DNA of 64,000 nucleotides from Spirosoma sp. (GTDB lineage: Bacteria > Bacteroidota > Bacteroidia > Cytophagales > Spirosomataceae), in contig NZ_JAPLET010000024.1 of NCBI RefSeq assembly GCF_026391055.1, positions 62,001 to 126,000 of the forward strand, in the 5' to 3' direction. Below the pieces are notes generated by a model that did no database searches, had not been told where the DNA came from, and saw only the letters and a list, made by a program, of their open reading frames with translations. Shown in pieces: positions 51,412 to 60,937 of the stretch. A program made the translations under genes and the position numbers. The number at the start of each line of letters is the position of its first letter. Position 1 is the stretch's first letter.

Positions 51412-53769
51412 ATGTTTGATCTTGCTCCTGGTCCCTACCGGAAGATAATCCGAAACCTCTGGCGATACTCACTGCTGGGCATCGTTCTGCTGGTCTTATA
51501 TATTGTTGCTGTCAGCTATAACTTTCTGTGGCTCTTCGGGGGTATGCCTAGTCTGAAAGCGCTGGAAAACCCTAAAAGTGAAGAGGCCTCCGAAGTATAT
51601 ACTGCCGACAATCAATTGCTTGGCAAATACTACGTCGAAAACAGAACGCCCATCGAGATATCGCAGGTATCGCCCAATGTAACTTCAGCCCTGCTGGCTA
51701 CGGAAGATGCCCGCTTTATTAAACACTCTGGTATTGATCCCAGGTCTTTGTTCAGGGCAGTAGGTGGTTTTCTTACGTTCAAGAATGCGTCAAGTTCCGG
51801 AGGGGGCAGCACACTCACTCAGCAAACAGCGAAAAACCTGTTTGATACCCGCCGGGAAGAATTACGTGGTGCATTAGGCCATATCCCTATTATCAGCCTG
51901 ATCATCGCAAAAACGAAAGAGTGGATTCTGGCCGTTCGTCTGGAGCGGAATTATACGAAGCAGGAGGTCATGATGATGTACCTCAATACCGTATCGTTCG
52001 GCAATAATACCTATGGCATTAAAACTGCAGCTAAAACGTATTTTAGTAAAGAACCTTGGAATCTGACGGTAGAGGAGGCAGCCCTGCTGGTAGGTATGCT
52101 TAAAAACCCAACGTTCTACAACCCGCGCTTATTCGAAGAGCGGACTCGGGAACGCCGGAATGTGGTGTTGAGTCAGATGAAAAAGTACAAATTTCTGACC
52201 GAAGACCAGTTCATTGCCTATAAGAACAAGCCCCTGAAACTTGACTTCAGCGTCGAGAATCAGAATACAGGGATGGCCGCTTACTTCAGGTCGGTTATCC
52301 GCGATGATATCAAGCGCTGGATTCGGCAATACAATGAAGAGAATCCCGGTGCCGAACTGGACCTGTACACGAGCGGGCTGAAAATCTATACGACCATCGA
52401 CTCCCGAATGCAGGCTTATGCCGAGGAAGCCGTGATGGCGAACATGCGCGACCAGCAGAAAAAGTTCTATGAGCACTGGCGCGGTCGAAACCCCTGGGTA
52501 CAAAAAGACCCAAGAACCAAAAAGTACGTCGAAATTCCGGGCTTCATTGAATCCGTAGCCCGACGCACAACCCGGTATAAACAACTGAAGGCCGCTTTTG
52601 GCGACGATGAGAAAGCCATCTGGGCCGAGATGCGCAAGCCCATTAAAATGAAGGTTTTCGTATATGGAAACCAGCGCAACGACAAAGATACGACCATGAG
52701 TCCGCTCGATTCAATCCGGTACTACAAGCGGCTGCTCAACACCGGATTTATGTCGATGGACCCTCGCTATGGTTACGTCAAAGCCTGGGTAGGTGGTATC
52801 AATTTTAAATACATGAAATTTGACCACGTGCGTCAGAGCCGACGCCAGCCGGGATCTACCTTCAAACCGTTTGTTTATCTGACGGCCATGGATCAGGGAT
52901 TTGTTACACCCTGTAGCCATATCGTTGACCAGCCTACAGTATTTGCGCATGGCGAAGACAACAACAATGGACCGCCGTGGATGCCTAAGAACTCAACTGG
53001 CCGTTATAGTGGTCAGAGTTTGTCACTACGGGAAGCCCTTGGGCAGTCAATCAACACAGTAAGTGCTCAACTGATTAAGAAAACGCGGTCGGCTGCCGTT
53101 GTTAAATACGCCCATGACATGGGGATCGAAAGCAAAGACCTGCGTGAAGACCCTACCCTTTGTTTAGGAACGAGTGATGTATCCGTTTATGAGATGGTAG
53201 CGGCCTACTGCGCATTTGCCAATGGAGGCACACGCGTTCGGCCAATGATGCTTATTCGTATTACGGACAAAAATGGTAATGTGCTGAAAAATTTCACCCC
53301 CGATGCCAAACAGGTCATTAGTGCTCAACGAGCTTACGAAATGCTCCATCTGATGCGCGGGGCCGTCGAAGACCCTAACGGCACAGCTCAACGGTTACGG
53401 ACACAATACAAATTGCTGGACGGAGGCAACGAAATTGCAGCTAAAACCGGAACGACTTCTAACTACTCCGACGCTTGGTTTATGGGTATGACCCAGCACC
53501 TTGTTTCAGGTCTTTGGGTAGGTGGCGACGACCGTCCAATTCACTTTAGAACCATTGAGTTAGGTCAGGGTGGCCGACAGGCTATGCCTGCCTGGGCTAT
53601 GTATATGCAGAAGATTTACAAAGACCCAACCCTAACTCAATACCGCCCTGAACCCTTCCGGAAACCGAACAACTTCAAGATTGATTGTGGTGGTTATCAT
53701 ATAGATTCTTCTCAGCGATATACCCCGCCTAAGGTAGTGCCGGAAGATGAAGATGAAATACTTCAATAA
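51412..53769 (+). CDS. Penicillin-binding protein 1A (bifunctional)
   Basis: The 785-residue class A PBP has one TM helix (SLLGIVLLVLYIVAVSYNF), a GT51 glycosyltransferase with the catalytic Glu in LLATEDARFIKHSG and the GGSTLTQQTAKNL motif, and a transpeptidase with SxxK (RRQPGSTFKPFVYL), SxN (GQSINTVSAQ) and KTGT (AAKTGTTSNYSDAW). It polymerises and cross-links peptidoglycan at the periplasmic face. The gene follows sprE after 77 bases on the same strand and is closed by a terminator. Confidence 0.95.
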   Translation: MFDLAPGPYRKIIRNLWRYSLLGIVLLVLYIVAVSYNFLWLFGGMPSLKALENPKSEEASEVYTADNQLLGKYYVENRTPIEISQVSPNVTSALLATEDARFIKHSGIDPRSLFRAVGGFLTFKNASSSGGGSTLTQQTAKNLFDTRREELRGALGHIPIISLIIAKTKEWILAVRLERNYTKQEVMMMYLNTVSFGNNTYGIKTAAKTYFSKEPWNLTVEEAALLVGMLKNPTFYNPRLFEERTRERRNVVLSQMKKYKFLTEDQFIAYKNKPLKLDFSVENQNTGMAAYFRSVIRDDIKRWIRQYNEENPGAELDLYTSGLKIYTTIDSRMQAYAEEAVMANMRDQQKKFYEHWRGRNPWVQKDPRTKKYVEIPGFIESVARRTTRYKQLKAAFGDDEKAIWAEMRKPIKMKVFVYGNQRNDKDTTMSPLDSIRYYKRLLNTGFMSMDPRYGYVKAWVGGINFKYMKFDHVRQSRRQPGSTFKPFVYLTAMDQGFVTPCSHIVDQPTVFAHGEDNNNGPPWMPKNSTGRYSGQSLSLREALGQSINTVSAQLIKKTRSAAVVKYAHDMGIESKDLREDPTLCLGTSDVSVYEMVAAYCAFANGGTRVRPMMLIRITDKNGNVLKNFTPDAKQVISAQRAYEMLHLMRGAVEDPNGTAQRLRTQYKLLDGGNEIAAKTGTTSNYSDAWFMGMTQHLVSGLWVGGDDRPIHFRTIELGQGGRQAMPAWAMYMQKIYKDPTLTQYRPEPFRKPNNFKIDCGGYHIDSSQRYTPPKVVPEDEDEILQ

Positions 53770-53778
53770 AATAAGTCA

Positions 53779-53802
53779 GGCCAGCATTTGCTGGCCTTTT
53801 TT
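53779..53802 (+). terminator. Rho-independent terminator
   Basis: GGCCAGC, 4-base loop, GCTGGCC (53779-53796) followed by six T. It lies 10 bases after the PBP1A stop codon. Confidence 0.85.
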
Positions 53803-53937
53803 AGTCGGTTAAAACAGGCAACCTTTAGGCCTTGTCGCTTGTTTTGTAGTACGTCCTAACGGGTGTTTAGGCTACGTTCCGATTGCTCGTCCCAATAAAT
53901 ACAATAACCTGCCGACCCAGATGGTTGGCACCACGGT

Positions 53938-55746
53938 ATGCCTGAATTTGATTACAAGCAAGAGTTAGCCAAAGTACCACACGAACCGGGCGTCTACCGG
54001 TATTTTGACGCAACGGGCGAGGTAATCTATGTGGGTAAAGCCAAAGACCTGAAGAATCGGGTCAGCAGTTATTTTACCAATTCAAAAGGGCACGATCGAA
54101 AAACCCTGCGGCTGGTAAGCCAGATTCGAAAGATTGAGTTTACCATCGTTAACACAGAGTTTGACGCATTGCTGCTCGAGAATCAGCTAATCAAGCGGTA
54201 TCAGCCCAAGTTTAACATTTTACTGCGCGACGATAAGACTTATCCATTTGTATGTGTCACAAATGAACACTTTCCACGGGTTGTAACGACCCGGCGAATC
54301 GACCGTAAACTTGGCACTTTTTATGGCCCTTTTGCGAACTTAAAGCCTATGTACACGGTGCTGGATATGTTTAGCCAGCTGTTTACGATCCGAACGTGTA
54401 ATTACAACCTCGCCCCCGAGAACATCGAAGCCGGGAAGTATAAGGTTTGTCTGGAATACCACATAGGCAATTGCAAAGGCCCATGCGAAGGCAAACAGGC
54501 TGAAGAAGACTACAATTCAGATATTGAGCAGGTTCATCATATCTTGAAAGGCAACCTAAAGCCTGCTCAGGAGTATTTTAAGAACCAGATGGTTGAAGCA
54601 GCTAATGAATTGGCGTTTGAGCAGGCACAGAAGTATAAAGAGAAAATGGATGTGCTACAGCGGTTTCAAAGTAAATCGACCGTTGTTAATCCGAAAATTG
54701 CCGATGCGGATGTGTTCTCCATTGCCTCAGATGAGGTTTCGGCGTACATCAACTTCATGAAAGTGGTTAACGGAACTATCGTTCAGACGCACACCGTAGA
54801 AATCAAGAAAAAGCTCGACGAAACGGATCAGGATTTAATGGCTATGATGATTATTGAGTTCCGGGATCAGTACGGTAGCCAGGCGAAAGAAATCATATCA
54901 AACATCCCGCTTGATATTGACCTGAAAGCTGAAGTAACCGTTCCGCAGATTGGCGACAAAAAGAAACTGCTGGACATGTCGCTTAAAAACGTACTCTACT
55001 TCCGGCGCGAGCGACAAGAGCGGGCCGCCGCCGAAGCAACGGCCAACGCTAGTAAAAAGGATCGTGTGTTGATTCGGTTAAAGCAGGATTTGCAATTAAA
55101 AACATTGCCGAACCGTATTGAATGCTTTGACAACTCAAATATTCAGGGCACAAATCCTGTATCGGCAATGGTATGCTTTATCGGCGGAAAACCCGCAAAT
55201 AAAGAATATCGCCATTTTTCTATTAAAACGGTTATAGGACCGAACGACTTCGCAAGTATGTATGAAGTCGTTACGCGACGATATACACGCGTTTTAACGG
55301 AAGATACCGGCCTGCCAGACTTGATAGTCATTGACGGTGGCAAAGGGCAGCTTAGTGCCGCCTGCGATGCCCTGAAAGACCTCGATTTATACGGTAAAGT
55401 ACCGATCATCGGTATTGCCAAACGACTTGAAGAGATTTATTTCCCGGAAGACAACTTACCGCTGTACATCGATAAAAAGTCCGAGTCACTCAAGCTTATC
55501 CAGCGCATACGCGATGAGGCTCACCGGTTTGCTATTACCTATCATCGGGATAAACGCAGCCGCAACAGCCTGATCAGCGAGCTGGAGAATGTAGAAGGTG
55601 TCGGCAAGAAAACTGCGGCCAAGCTTTTGAAGCATTTCAAAGGCGTCACCAAAATTCGGGAGGCCAGCTTTGATGAGGTGGCTGAAGTTGTGGGGAAAGA
55701 CCGTGCCGTTAAACTTAAGCAGTACTTCGACACTATTGAACAATAA
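53938..55746 (+). CDS. uvrC: UvrABC excinuclease subunit C
   Basis: The 602-residue protein has the GIY-YIG nuclease for the 3' incision (PGVYRYFDATGEVIYVGKAK), a Cys cluster (CLEYHIGNCKGPC), a UVR motif, the RNase H-like domain for the 5' incision (IECFDNSNIQGTNPVSAMV, PDLIVIDGGKGQL) and C-terminal helix-hairpin-helix (LENVEGVGKKTAAKLLKHF). Full-length and intact. It cuts both sides of DNA lesions in nucleotide excision repair. Single gene bounded by terminators. Confidence 0.97.
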   Translation: MPEFDYKQELAKVPHEPGVYRYFDATGEVIYVGKAKDLKNRVSSYFTNSKGHDRKTLRLVSQIRKIEFTIVNTEFDALLLENQLIKRYQPKFNILLRDDKTYPFVCVTNEHFPRVVTTRRIDRKLGTFYGPFANLKPMYTVLDMFSQLFTIRTCNYNLAPENIEAGKYKVCLEYHIGNCKGPCEGKQAEEDYNSDIEQVHHILKGNLKPAQEYFKNQMVEAANELAFEQAQKYKEKMDVLQRFQSKSTVVNPKIADADVFSIASDEVSAYINFMKVVNGTIVQTHTVEIKKKLDETDQDLMAMMIIEFRDQYGSQAKEIISNIPLDIDLKAEVTVPQIGDKKKLLDMSLKNVLYFRRERQERAAAEATANASKKDRVLIRLKQDLQLKTLPNRIECFDNSNIQGTNPVSAMVCFIGGKPANKEYRHFSIKTVIGPNDFASMYEVVTRRYTRVLTEDTGLPDLIVIDGGKGQLSAACDALKDLDLYGKVPIIGIAKRLEEIYFPEDNLPLYIDKKSESLKLIQRIRDEAHRFAITYHRDKRSRNSLISELENVEGVGKKTAAKLLKHFKGVTKIREASFDEVAEVVGKDRAVKLKQYFDTIEQ

Positions 55747-55750
55747 GTAA

Positions 55751-55809
55751 AGCGGCTTCCCGGCCGCTTCAAACCACAAAAAAGAGCGGCCGTTGAGCCG
55801 CTCTTTTTT
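55751..55809. terminator. Tandem hairpins between uvrC and gldN
   Basis: Two hairpins: AGCGGC/GCCGCT at 55751-55769, and a stronger one, AAAAAAGAGCGGC (55778-55790) paired with GCCGCTCTTTTTT (55797-55809). The U-runs on both strands fit bidirectional termination for convergent uvrC and gldN. Confidence 0.8.
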
Positions 55810-56867
55810 TAATATTCCCAGAGGCTATGCTCTGTTTCCATTAGTTCGTATTCAGTCTGGTATGATTTCAGTAGGCCTTCTCGGTCACCGTACATACCTA
55901 CCAGATCCGTATCTCCTGGGTTAGCTACTTTCGTGATCCGGCCATAGAACAGACGAAGATCGAAGGCATCGGCCAGGTTTTTGTGCTGAGCCTGGTTTTG
56001 CGGATTATACCAGATAAACTTCTTCGGGTCGCTGCGGAACAGCTTGTCGAGGTCTTTATATTTGAACGTAGCAATTGGCTTTTCATAACCGGCCTGGTTT
56101 TTATCAGCAGGCAGTAAAAGCGTTACCGTTTGAACGTCATAATACAAGCGCGAACGTTTCCGGTCAAAAACCCAATCCTCTCTCACTTCAAGTATGTTCA
56201 GTTCTTTCGGAAAATACTCGTCTCCCGAAAGAGTGGGGGCAGCCGCTACAACAACCGAATCCTTCTTAGGTTCTACAACGGGAGCCGCTACTTTGCCTTT
56301 ACCTTTTTTACCTTTTGCGTTTTTGGCTACTGCAGTTTTCTTTTTGGGCGCTCCCCAACCATCATCCGCAACGGCGGGCTCTGCTGCTTTTTTAGGGGTT
56401 CCCCAGCCATCATCAGCTGGTTTCTTTTTATCCTTTGCGGGCGCATCCCAACCGTCGTTAGCACCGGCTGCCTTACCATCTTCGGTAAAACCAGCGGCTT
56501 TTTCTTCAGCAGATAAGCCTCCTCCCGTGTTCGGGATCAACATGTTTTCATGAAATTTCTCAATCGAGATTTTTGTCGTGCACGAATCATTCGCGTAAGC
56601 ATCGATCAAACCAGCTTTGACGGCATCAATCAGGTATTTCGAAATTTCGTTGTTCTTTGAGAACATCGATTGATTCTGCTTCTCCTTCAGGTCGATACGA
56701 CGCCAAAGGGTCTTCTTCATCATAATGTCGTTCTCATTTATAGCACGAACCGATAGCGCGTTTGTACCGTTACTTGCTTTTTCCTGAGCCAGGGCCTCCC
56801 CTCCTGCCAGCGCCAGCGTAGCTACGGCCAGCACACCAGCATATCCTATCGTTCTAAATTGTGTCAT
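55809..56867 (-). CDS. gldN: Gliding motility/T9SS protein GldN
   Basis: The 352-residue exported protein (signal MTQFRTIGYAGVLAVATLAL, cleavage near ALAQ) has the GldN/PorN halves: NENDIMMKKTLWRRIDLKEK at 44-63 and REDWVFDRKRSRLYYDVQTV, FIWYNPQNQAQHKNLADAFD later. Between them, residues about 113-212 form a linker rich in Lys, Ala and Pro with three copies of an Asp-Gly-Trp-x-x-Pro-x-Lys unit (138-177), unusual for the family. With GldK it forms the periplasmic ring bound to the outer membrane. Last gene of gldKLMN, 56 bases after gldM. Confidence 0.92.
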   Translation of the reverse strand: MTQFRTIGYAGVLAVATLALAGGEALAQEKASNGTNALSVRAINENDIMMKKTLWRRIDLKEKQNQSMFSKNNEISKYLIDAVKAGLIDAYANDSCTTKISIEKFHENMLIPNTGGGLSAEEKAAGFTEDGKAAGANDGWDAPAKDKKKPADDGWGTPKKAAEPAVADDGWGAPKKKTAVAKNAKGKKGKGKVAAPVVEPKKDSVVVAAAPTLSGDEYFPKELNILEVREDWVFDRKRSRLYYDVQTVTLLLPADKNQAGYEKPIATFKYKDLDKLFRSDPKKFIWYNPQNQAQHKNLADAFDLRLFYGRITKVANPGDTDLVGMYGDREGLLKSYQTEYELMETEHSLWEY

Positions 56868-56923
56868 GGCTACTATTTGTTGTCAATTCAGTATGTTAAC
56901 GGTCAGCAAACCGCTTTAGTGCG

Positions 56924-58510
56924 TTAATACAGCGAAACCTGCTGAAGTAAGCTACCCATTGGCACATCACTAACTTCACCTCTGAAATTCTGCCGCTGTA
57001 CGCCTTCAATCTGGATAACAAGACGGTCGCCGGGTTGTGCTTCAGCAGCCAGCGTACCAATTGATCCACCACCAGCGCCTACAGTAACAAATGTTACGCG
57101 CTTGGTGCCTCGCACCAGCGATACAGTTGCTCCGGTTGTGCGGAATTTGGCATCATCTGGCGAGTAAGCAGCAAAGCTTGGATCGGAAACTGCCTGAATC
57201 CGTACGCTACGCGCCGAAGAAACAGGAACACCACGAGGATCACTAGCACGAGTACCACCTACGAAAACTTCAATCGTTGGGCGAGGTACTTTATTGACGC
57301 GGAATCGTTCCGTGCCCAGTAAGCTACCCGAGTTGCTGATGTTAAGCGATACGTTAGCTGAACTCGGTACAATGGTAATTTTACCCTTTTCACCTGATTG
57401 AACGACGGCAGCCCCATCGGCCGAGAAGCTTGGATTCCATAAAGCACCCAATTGAGGGCTTTGAATACTCAGTTTGTTAGCACAGCCCAGATACAGAGGA
57501 GGCATTGTACCCGTCTCAATCTGATATGATGGTTTTGCTACAAAATATTCAGCTGTGAGAGGTACGGTTTTTAAACCCGCTGCTGTCTGATAAGCAATGG
57601 AACCGGTGAGTGTACGACGGGCAAGACCATTTTTGTCATAAGCCCCACCTTGAGCCGTAAACTCAATGATTCCCTGACCATCCTGCATACGAACAGCTGC
57701 TCCGTTCAGGCTCATCCGGGGCTGAATACCAGATGAAGATGCCGCTAGAAACATTTGTCCTTTAAACTTCGTACCGGCAACGACCACTTTCGAATCCATG
57801 CTGAGCATGGCAATGATCTTGTCGAACTTAACATCCTGAGCACCTACTTTACTTGCAAGTACATCCAGTACTTCACCTTCAAGTCGACGAACATCTGCCT
57901 GCTTCTGGCTCAACACAGCCAATGCTGCGGGCACCGGCGTTTGAGCGAAGTTTAGTTCGGCAAAATCTTTGCGCTTCTGATCAGGCGAAAGGCTGGCGAT
58001 AGGATCGTCTTTACCATCCAGCGCCATTGGGCCATACTTGTTACCAGAAAGTCTGGAAAGCTCTTCAACATACTTGTTAAGCTGATCTTTCAACTTAAAC
58101 GCAGCCCCATTGCGGTTTGTACCGATCATGAGTTGAGCTACAGATTCTTCTTCGCTTAGGTTTTTGATATTCCCGGATTCATCCCGGCCACCGCTTGATT
58201 CAACAATTTGTTCCTTTAGCTTGTCAAGTTCACCACTTACTTCAGCCGACAGTTTTCGAACTTCATCGGCCTGTTTAACAATGGCTAAATCAGCCGCCCG
58301 GTTACCGGACTTCTCAACTGTTCCCCGGATGTTATCAAACGTCGACTGGTTTACCTTGCTAACGGCCCCAATCGATTGTTCCAGACTGTTGTTAATTAAA
58401 ACGAATTTCTCCAGAATGGCCGACGTGACTTGCAGAGCCAGTAATGCGGTCAAAACCAGATACATCATCCCGATCATCTTCTGACGGGGTGTCTCTTTTG
58501 TGCCTGCCAT
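56924..58510 (-). CDS. gldM: Gliding motility/T9SS motor protein GldM
   Basis: The 528-residue protein begins MAGTKETPRQKMIGMMYLVL, has one TM helix (about residues 14-34) and a large periplasmic part with a helical first domain (about 40-220) and three Ig-like domains. The string RRLEGEVLDVLASKVGAQD and the C-terminal RGEVSDVPMGSLLQQVSLY fit GldM/PorM. It is the rotating shaft that, with GldL, converts proton flow into motion that drives type IX secretion across the periplasm. Preceded by gldL; the 128-base gap holds a hairpin. Confidence 0.95.
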   Translation of the reverse strand: MAGTKETPRQKMIGMMYLVLTALLALQVTSAILEKFVLINNSLEQSIGAVSKVNQSTFDNIRGTVEKSGNRAADLAIVKQADEVRKLSAEVSGELDKLKEQIVESSGGRDESGNIKNLSEEESVAQLMIGTNRNGAAFKLKDQLNKYVEELSRLSGNKYGPMALDGKDDPIASLSPDQKRKDFAELNFAQTPVPAALAVLSQKQADVRRLEGEVLDVLASKVGAQDVKFDKIIAMLSMDSKVVVAGTKFKGQMFLAASSSGIQPRMSLNGAAVRMQDGQGIIEFTAQGGAYDKNGLARRTLTGSIAYQTAAGLKTVPLTAEYFVAKPSYQIETGTMPPLYLGCANKLSIQSPQLGALWNPSFSADGAAVVQSGEKGKITIVPSSANVSLNISNSGSLLGTERFRVNKVPRPTIEVFVGGTRASDPRGVPVSSARSVRIQAVSDPSFAAYSPDDAKFRTTGATVSLVRGTKRVTFVTVGAGGGSIGTLAAEAQPGDRLVIQIEGVQRQNFRGEVSDVPMGSLLQQVSLY

Positions 58511-58585
58511 AAACTATGGTAGTGATAATAAAAGTTGTGGAAAGGCCGCCTTAGCGGTTATGTTATGAGAGTGGCGTGTTTACCA

Positions 58586-58618
58586 TGTCAGTTACAGAGC
58601 TTAGCTCCATAACTGACA
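58586..58618. promoter_or_regulatory. Intercistronic hairpin between gldL and gldM
   Basis: TGTCAGTTA (58586-58594) pairs with TAACTGACA (58610-58618), and inside it GAGC (58597-58600) pairs with GCTC (58604-58607) over a 3-base loop. No U-run. It lies just downstream of gldL (stop at 58639) and upstream of gldM. Confidence 0.5.
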
Positions 58619-58638
58619 CAGGTACACTATTGAATTAC

Positions 58639-59457
58639 TTATTTTCCGTTACCCCGCATGGCAGTCAACATACTACCATATACGTTGTTAAGGGAAGCTA
58701 AATTACCAGTCAGTTTAGCCAGTTCGTTTTTAAACTGCTGGGTATCGCGGCTGGCATCACTCATGTTTTCCATTGCGGCCGTCAGGCTACCATAGAATGC
58801 ATTCATGGCTTTCAGATGCTTGTTTGTGTCTTGCAATTCCAGTTCATACACAGCATTCAAAGCACCCATGTTCTTGGTAACTTTTTGAAACTGATCACGG
58901 TAATCTTTGGCATCGGTTGTTGCATCGGCCATTGAGTTCATGGCGGTGATGGCCGTACCATAGGATTTATTCATTTCGCTGATCGAACTTGCCGCCGATT
59001 TCACATTACGTGCGTAATCGTTGGTAGCTACCGTAGCATCGGTCAGGTCGGTAAGTTTCGTTACTGTTTCATTCAGGTTGCGGAAGCCGGAGCCCAAACG
59101 CTCGAAGACATCAGGAGTAACTTTGGCCTGTGCCAACATTTGATCTAGGTTTCCAGTCAGGCCATTCGCCTGCGGAGTCGGTTTGCGGGCTTCTCCTTTA
59201 TAATCGTCTGCCAATTCAGGGTAAACCCGTTCCCAGGCATAGCCATCGTCCGTTGCAGCGGGCATGGTAAAACTTTGAACAGCGTATAAGGCAAAAATGA
59301 CAACTTCTGTTAATAAGCCGGCTGTTAAAAGCCAGCCGAATTGTTCATTGTGTGTAATCTTAGCCCAGGCTCCGGCAATTACGACGGCGGCTCCGGCACT
59401 ATAAATAGTTGGTACTAAACGATCCCAAAAGAAACTTGAGGACTTTGCTGCTGCCAT
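58639..59457 (-). CDS. gldL: Gliding motility/T9SS motor protein GldL
   Basis: The 272-residue protein has two TM helices, IYSAGAAVVIAGAWAKI and FGWLLTAGLLTEVVIFALYA; the second carries the conserved Glu (LLTEV) believed to take part in proton translocation. The rest is a cytoplasmic helical domain with Met/Asn-rich heptads (AMNSMADATTDAKDYRDQFQ). Known structures show five GldL around two GldM. Inner membrane. It lies 83 bases after gldK. Confidence 0.95.
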   Translation of the reverse strand: MAAAKSSSFFWDRLVPTIYSAGAAVVIAGAWAKITHNEQFGWLLTAGLLTEVVIFALYAVQSFTMPAATDDGYAWERVYPELADDYKGEARKPTPQANGLTGNLDQMLAQAKVTPDVFERLGSGFRNLNETVTKLTDLTDATVATNDYARNVKSAASSISEMNKSYGTAITAMNSMADATTDAKDYRDQFQKVTKNMGALNAVYELELQDTNKHLKAMNAFYGSLTAAMENMSDASRDTQQFKNELAKLTGNLASLNNVYGSMLTAMRGNGK

Positions 59458-59540
59458 GATAAGCTATTGTTGGTTGGAATAGGTAATTAACTGTGTGCGG
59501 GTACTACTTTATTGCCCTTACAGGCATTTCTGAATTTAAA

Positions 59541-60674
59541 TTATGCCTTTTTGGCTGATGCTTTCTTGGTACTGGCGCTTTTACTCTTGCTCTTCCCCCC
59601 TCCAACACGACCCGACGCAGTCCGACCTTCCAGATTATCCATTACACAACGGAAGCCAATGTATGAACGCTTCTCATTTTCATATTCGTAATAACGTGTA
59701 CCCGTTTCGAGGTAATATGCAATATCTTTCCAGGACCCGCCCCGAACCACTTTGCGAGGCTCATCTGCATTTTGATTATCTGGGTTCATATCCCACACGA
59801 TGGCATTGGTGTTATCGGCGTATGCATCCCGGCACCACTCCGCTACGTTGCCAGCCATATTATACAGACCATAATCGTTGGGGTTATAAGCCGTTGCCGG
59901 AGCTGTATACGGGTAACCATCTGCATCGAAGTTACCACGCTGGGGCTTAAAGTTTGCCAGGTAACATCCTTTACCATTGGCAACGTATGGGTTACCCCAG
60001 GGATATTTAGCTCCGTTTTTACCACCTCGTGCTGCCCACTCCCATTCTGCTTCAGAAGGAAGACGGAAACCAAACGACCGGTAACCGCCATCTTTCGTAC
60101 GGAAATCGTCGAGCGTATTGGTACGCCACTTACAAAAATGTTTAGCAGCCACCCAACTTACACCAACAACCGGATATGTATCAAAGGCAGGGTGAGCATA
60201 GTAGTGTTCCAGCATAGGATCACCATTATGGTAAGTAAAGTCGTTTTTCCAGACAGTTGTATCAGGATAGTACTTAGACATAATTTCCTCCTCTCCCAAC
60301 GTCGATACGGAGTCGGCGAGCAAGGCATTTACATACTGACGATACTCATGGTTGGAAATTTCAGCATCGTCCATGTAGAACGAGCTAATCGTTACCTGCC
60401 GGTTCATATTGATCTGGGTAGCGGCTACATCTTCGTCAGCCTGTCCCATAATAAATGAACCTGACGGTACCAGTACCATGCCAAAGGGAGTTGGTTGTTT
60501 CCAGCCTTTACGTCCGGTAGCGGTAATCTCACCATTCGTAACGCCTACTTCACCACCATTACCGCCTTTACCGCCAAATTTTGACTTCAGAAACCCACAA
60601 CCTTGCAAAAGCAGTACTACTGCTGCGACCGTCACTACCCGGGTTGCGTTGACTGTTAACCAGTTATACTTCAT
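59541..60674 (-). CDS. gldK: Gliding motility/T9SS lipoprotein GldK
   Basis: The 377-residue lipoprotein (signal ending VVLLLQGC, Cys26) contains a formylglycine-generating-enzyme-like (SUMF1) domain: VLVPSGSFIMGQADED, DAEISNHEYRQYVNALL, FRLPSEAEWEWAARGGKNG, MAGNVAEWCRDAYADN and VVRGGSWKDIAYYLETG. The C-terminus is Lys/Ser-rich (SKSKSASTKKASAKKA). With GldN it builds the outer-membrane-bound ring of the secretion system. First gene of gldKLMN, 263 bases after porP. Confidence 0.95.
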   Translation of the reverse strand: MKYNWLTVNATRVVTVAAVVLLLQGCGFLKSKFGGKGGNGGEVGVTNGEITATGRKGWKQPTPFGMVLVPSGSFIMGQADEDVAATQINMNRQVTISSFYMDDAEISNHEYRQYVNALLADSVSTLGEEEIMSKYYPDTTVWKNDFTYHNGDPMLEHYYAHPAFDTYPVVGVSWVAAKHFCKWRTNTLDDFRTKDGGYRSFGFRLPSEAEWEWAARGGKNGAKYPWGNPYVANGKGCYLANFKPQRGNFDADGYPYTAPATAYNPNDYGLYNMAGNVAEWCRDAYADNTNAIVWDMNPDNQNADEPRKVVRGGSWKDIAYYLETGTRYYEYENEKRSYIGFRCVMDNLEGRTASGRVGGGKSKSKSASTKKASAKKA

Positions 60675-60937
60675 CGTTATCGAACTTTTACCTTCTTCTT
60701 GTGCGAGACCAGACTAAAAACGAAAATCTGTTTGGTTATTGTATGTTAAATTCAGGTTCAGCGTATTTTCCTACAACCTATTTACGAACATACGTTTGTT
60801 TATGGCATTATACGTGTACTCTTTCTAAACTCCACTTCCTCAAAAATAAGGCCTCCGCTGCAAACAGCCTAACAAGAATATTGCCAAAAAAGCAATTTTG
60901 TTTAAATTCTGTGCTGATTTATGTATTTCATGAGCCA

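Noticed and set aside
59772..60458. 228-codon + strand frame opposite gldK
   Set aside because: Shadow of gldK, whose SUMF1 motifs are complete on the other strand.
60675..60937. Gap between porP and gldK considered for a small RNA or gene
   Set aside because: No ORF with coding character, no strong hairpin with U-run and no tRNA-like fold seen; left unannotated.
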